Below are positions 63,936 through 64,000 of a stretch of DNA of 64,000 nt, one piece after another. Where the stretch lies: the NCBI RefSeq assembly GCF_001315015.1, contig NZ_CP012915.1, positions 1,288,501 to 1,352,500 of the forward strand, in the 5' to 3' direction. Position numbers and translations under genes: made by a program. Position 1 is the stretch's first letter. Each line of letters starts with the position of its first letter. This DNA is from Azospirillum brasilense. Lineage in GTDB: Bacteria > Pseudomonadota > Alphaproteobacteria > Azospirillales > Azospirillaceae. The notes beneath the pieces were generated by a model, which was not told the origin of the DNA, did no database searches, and worked only from the letters and a program-made list of their open reading frames with translations.

Positions 63936-64000
63936 TCAATGTCGGCTTTTCAGCGAGGCCAGACGGTCGGACAGGCTGCTGGGCGCCGGCTTCGCTCCGG
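63936..64000 (-). CDS. Possible 3' end of a gene entering from the right
   Basis: The minus-strand frame reads GAKPAPSSLSDRLASLKSRH then TGA, which looks like a plausible hydrophilic C-terminus. Only about 20 codons are visible, so neither reality nor family can be judged. It would run parallel to the microprotein and M16 peptidase genes. Confidence 0.35.
   Translation of the reverse strand, partial: GAKPAPSSLSDRLASLKSRH

Overview
The window is GC-rich, densely packed and typically alphaproteobacterial. CtrA and ChpT, a cheA-cheW-cheY-cheB-cheR operon, flagellar export and motor genes, TRAP transporters, a class II (B12-dependent) ribonucleotide reductase and circularly permuted ATP-grasp/alpha-E genes together point to Rhodospirillales. 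The closest fit I can offer is an Azospirillum-like chromosome, because the che gene order matches the Che1 operon known from Azospirillum brasilense. That assignment rests on gene content and recognised protein motifs; no database search was run. No rRNA, tRNA, CRISPR array, IS element or prophage was recognised.

Layout. 0-17 kb is a motility and cell-cycle block: fliJ (5' end only) and fliI divergent from ctrA; a DUF1127 protein and a GcvA-like LysR regulator; the che operon on the minus strand (cheA to cheR); chpT; DUF3553 plus cytochrome c; a penicillin-acylase-type Ntn hydrolase coupled to threonine dehydratase; a flavin reductase; and motB. An exact TTAA-N7-TTAA box lies upstream of motB and a near match upstream of cheA, so the CtrA encoded here may control both. 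17-20.4 kb holds the ATP-grasp/alpha-E pair and the aminoacyl-tRNA-protein transferase bpt. 20.5-24 kb is a TRAP transporter with dctQM convergent to dctP. 24-31 kb has parC, recO, a triple-PAS GGDEF-EAL protein with a degenerate GGDEF motif, a YkgJ-like protein and an unknown gene. 31-35 kb is an EmrAB efflux pair divergent from a TetR regulator, with two operator-like palindromes between them.

35-42 kb is an envelope block (zinc-ribbon protein, ftsE, ftsX, ydcF, plsC, alpha/beta hydrolase) interrupted by an oppositely oriented RTX-repeat gene. 42-44.4 kb is nrdJ. 44.4-45.2 kb is a strikingly AT-rich lipoprotein gene that looks horizontally acquired. 45.5-53 kb is an accessory and regulatory region: DedA, a glutamine amidotransferase, a MocR regulator divergent from a BenE transporter, a LysR regulator divergent from a quinone reductase, a YdcZ transporter and an AraC regulator. 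53-64 kb contains an ABC-F ATPase, a small protein, an orphan second dctP, an orphan hypD, an SH3 protein, an M1 peptidase, ChaC, a DUF2125 protein, a 98-bp nested inverted repeat, an M16 peptidase and a 55-residue microprotein resembling TubC-type docking domains behind a palindrome-rich leader.

No complete new defence or biosynthetic system is evident. The best leads are the microprotein and its leader, the AT-rich lipoprotein, the ATP-grasp/alpha-E/bpt neighbourhood, the catalytic-domain-free RTX protein, the orphan hypD and orphan dctP, and the predicted CtrA sites.
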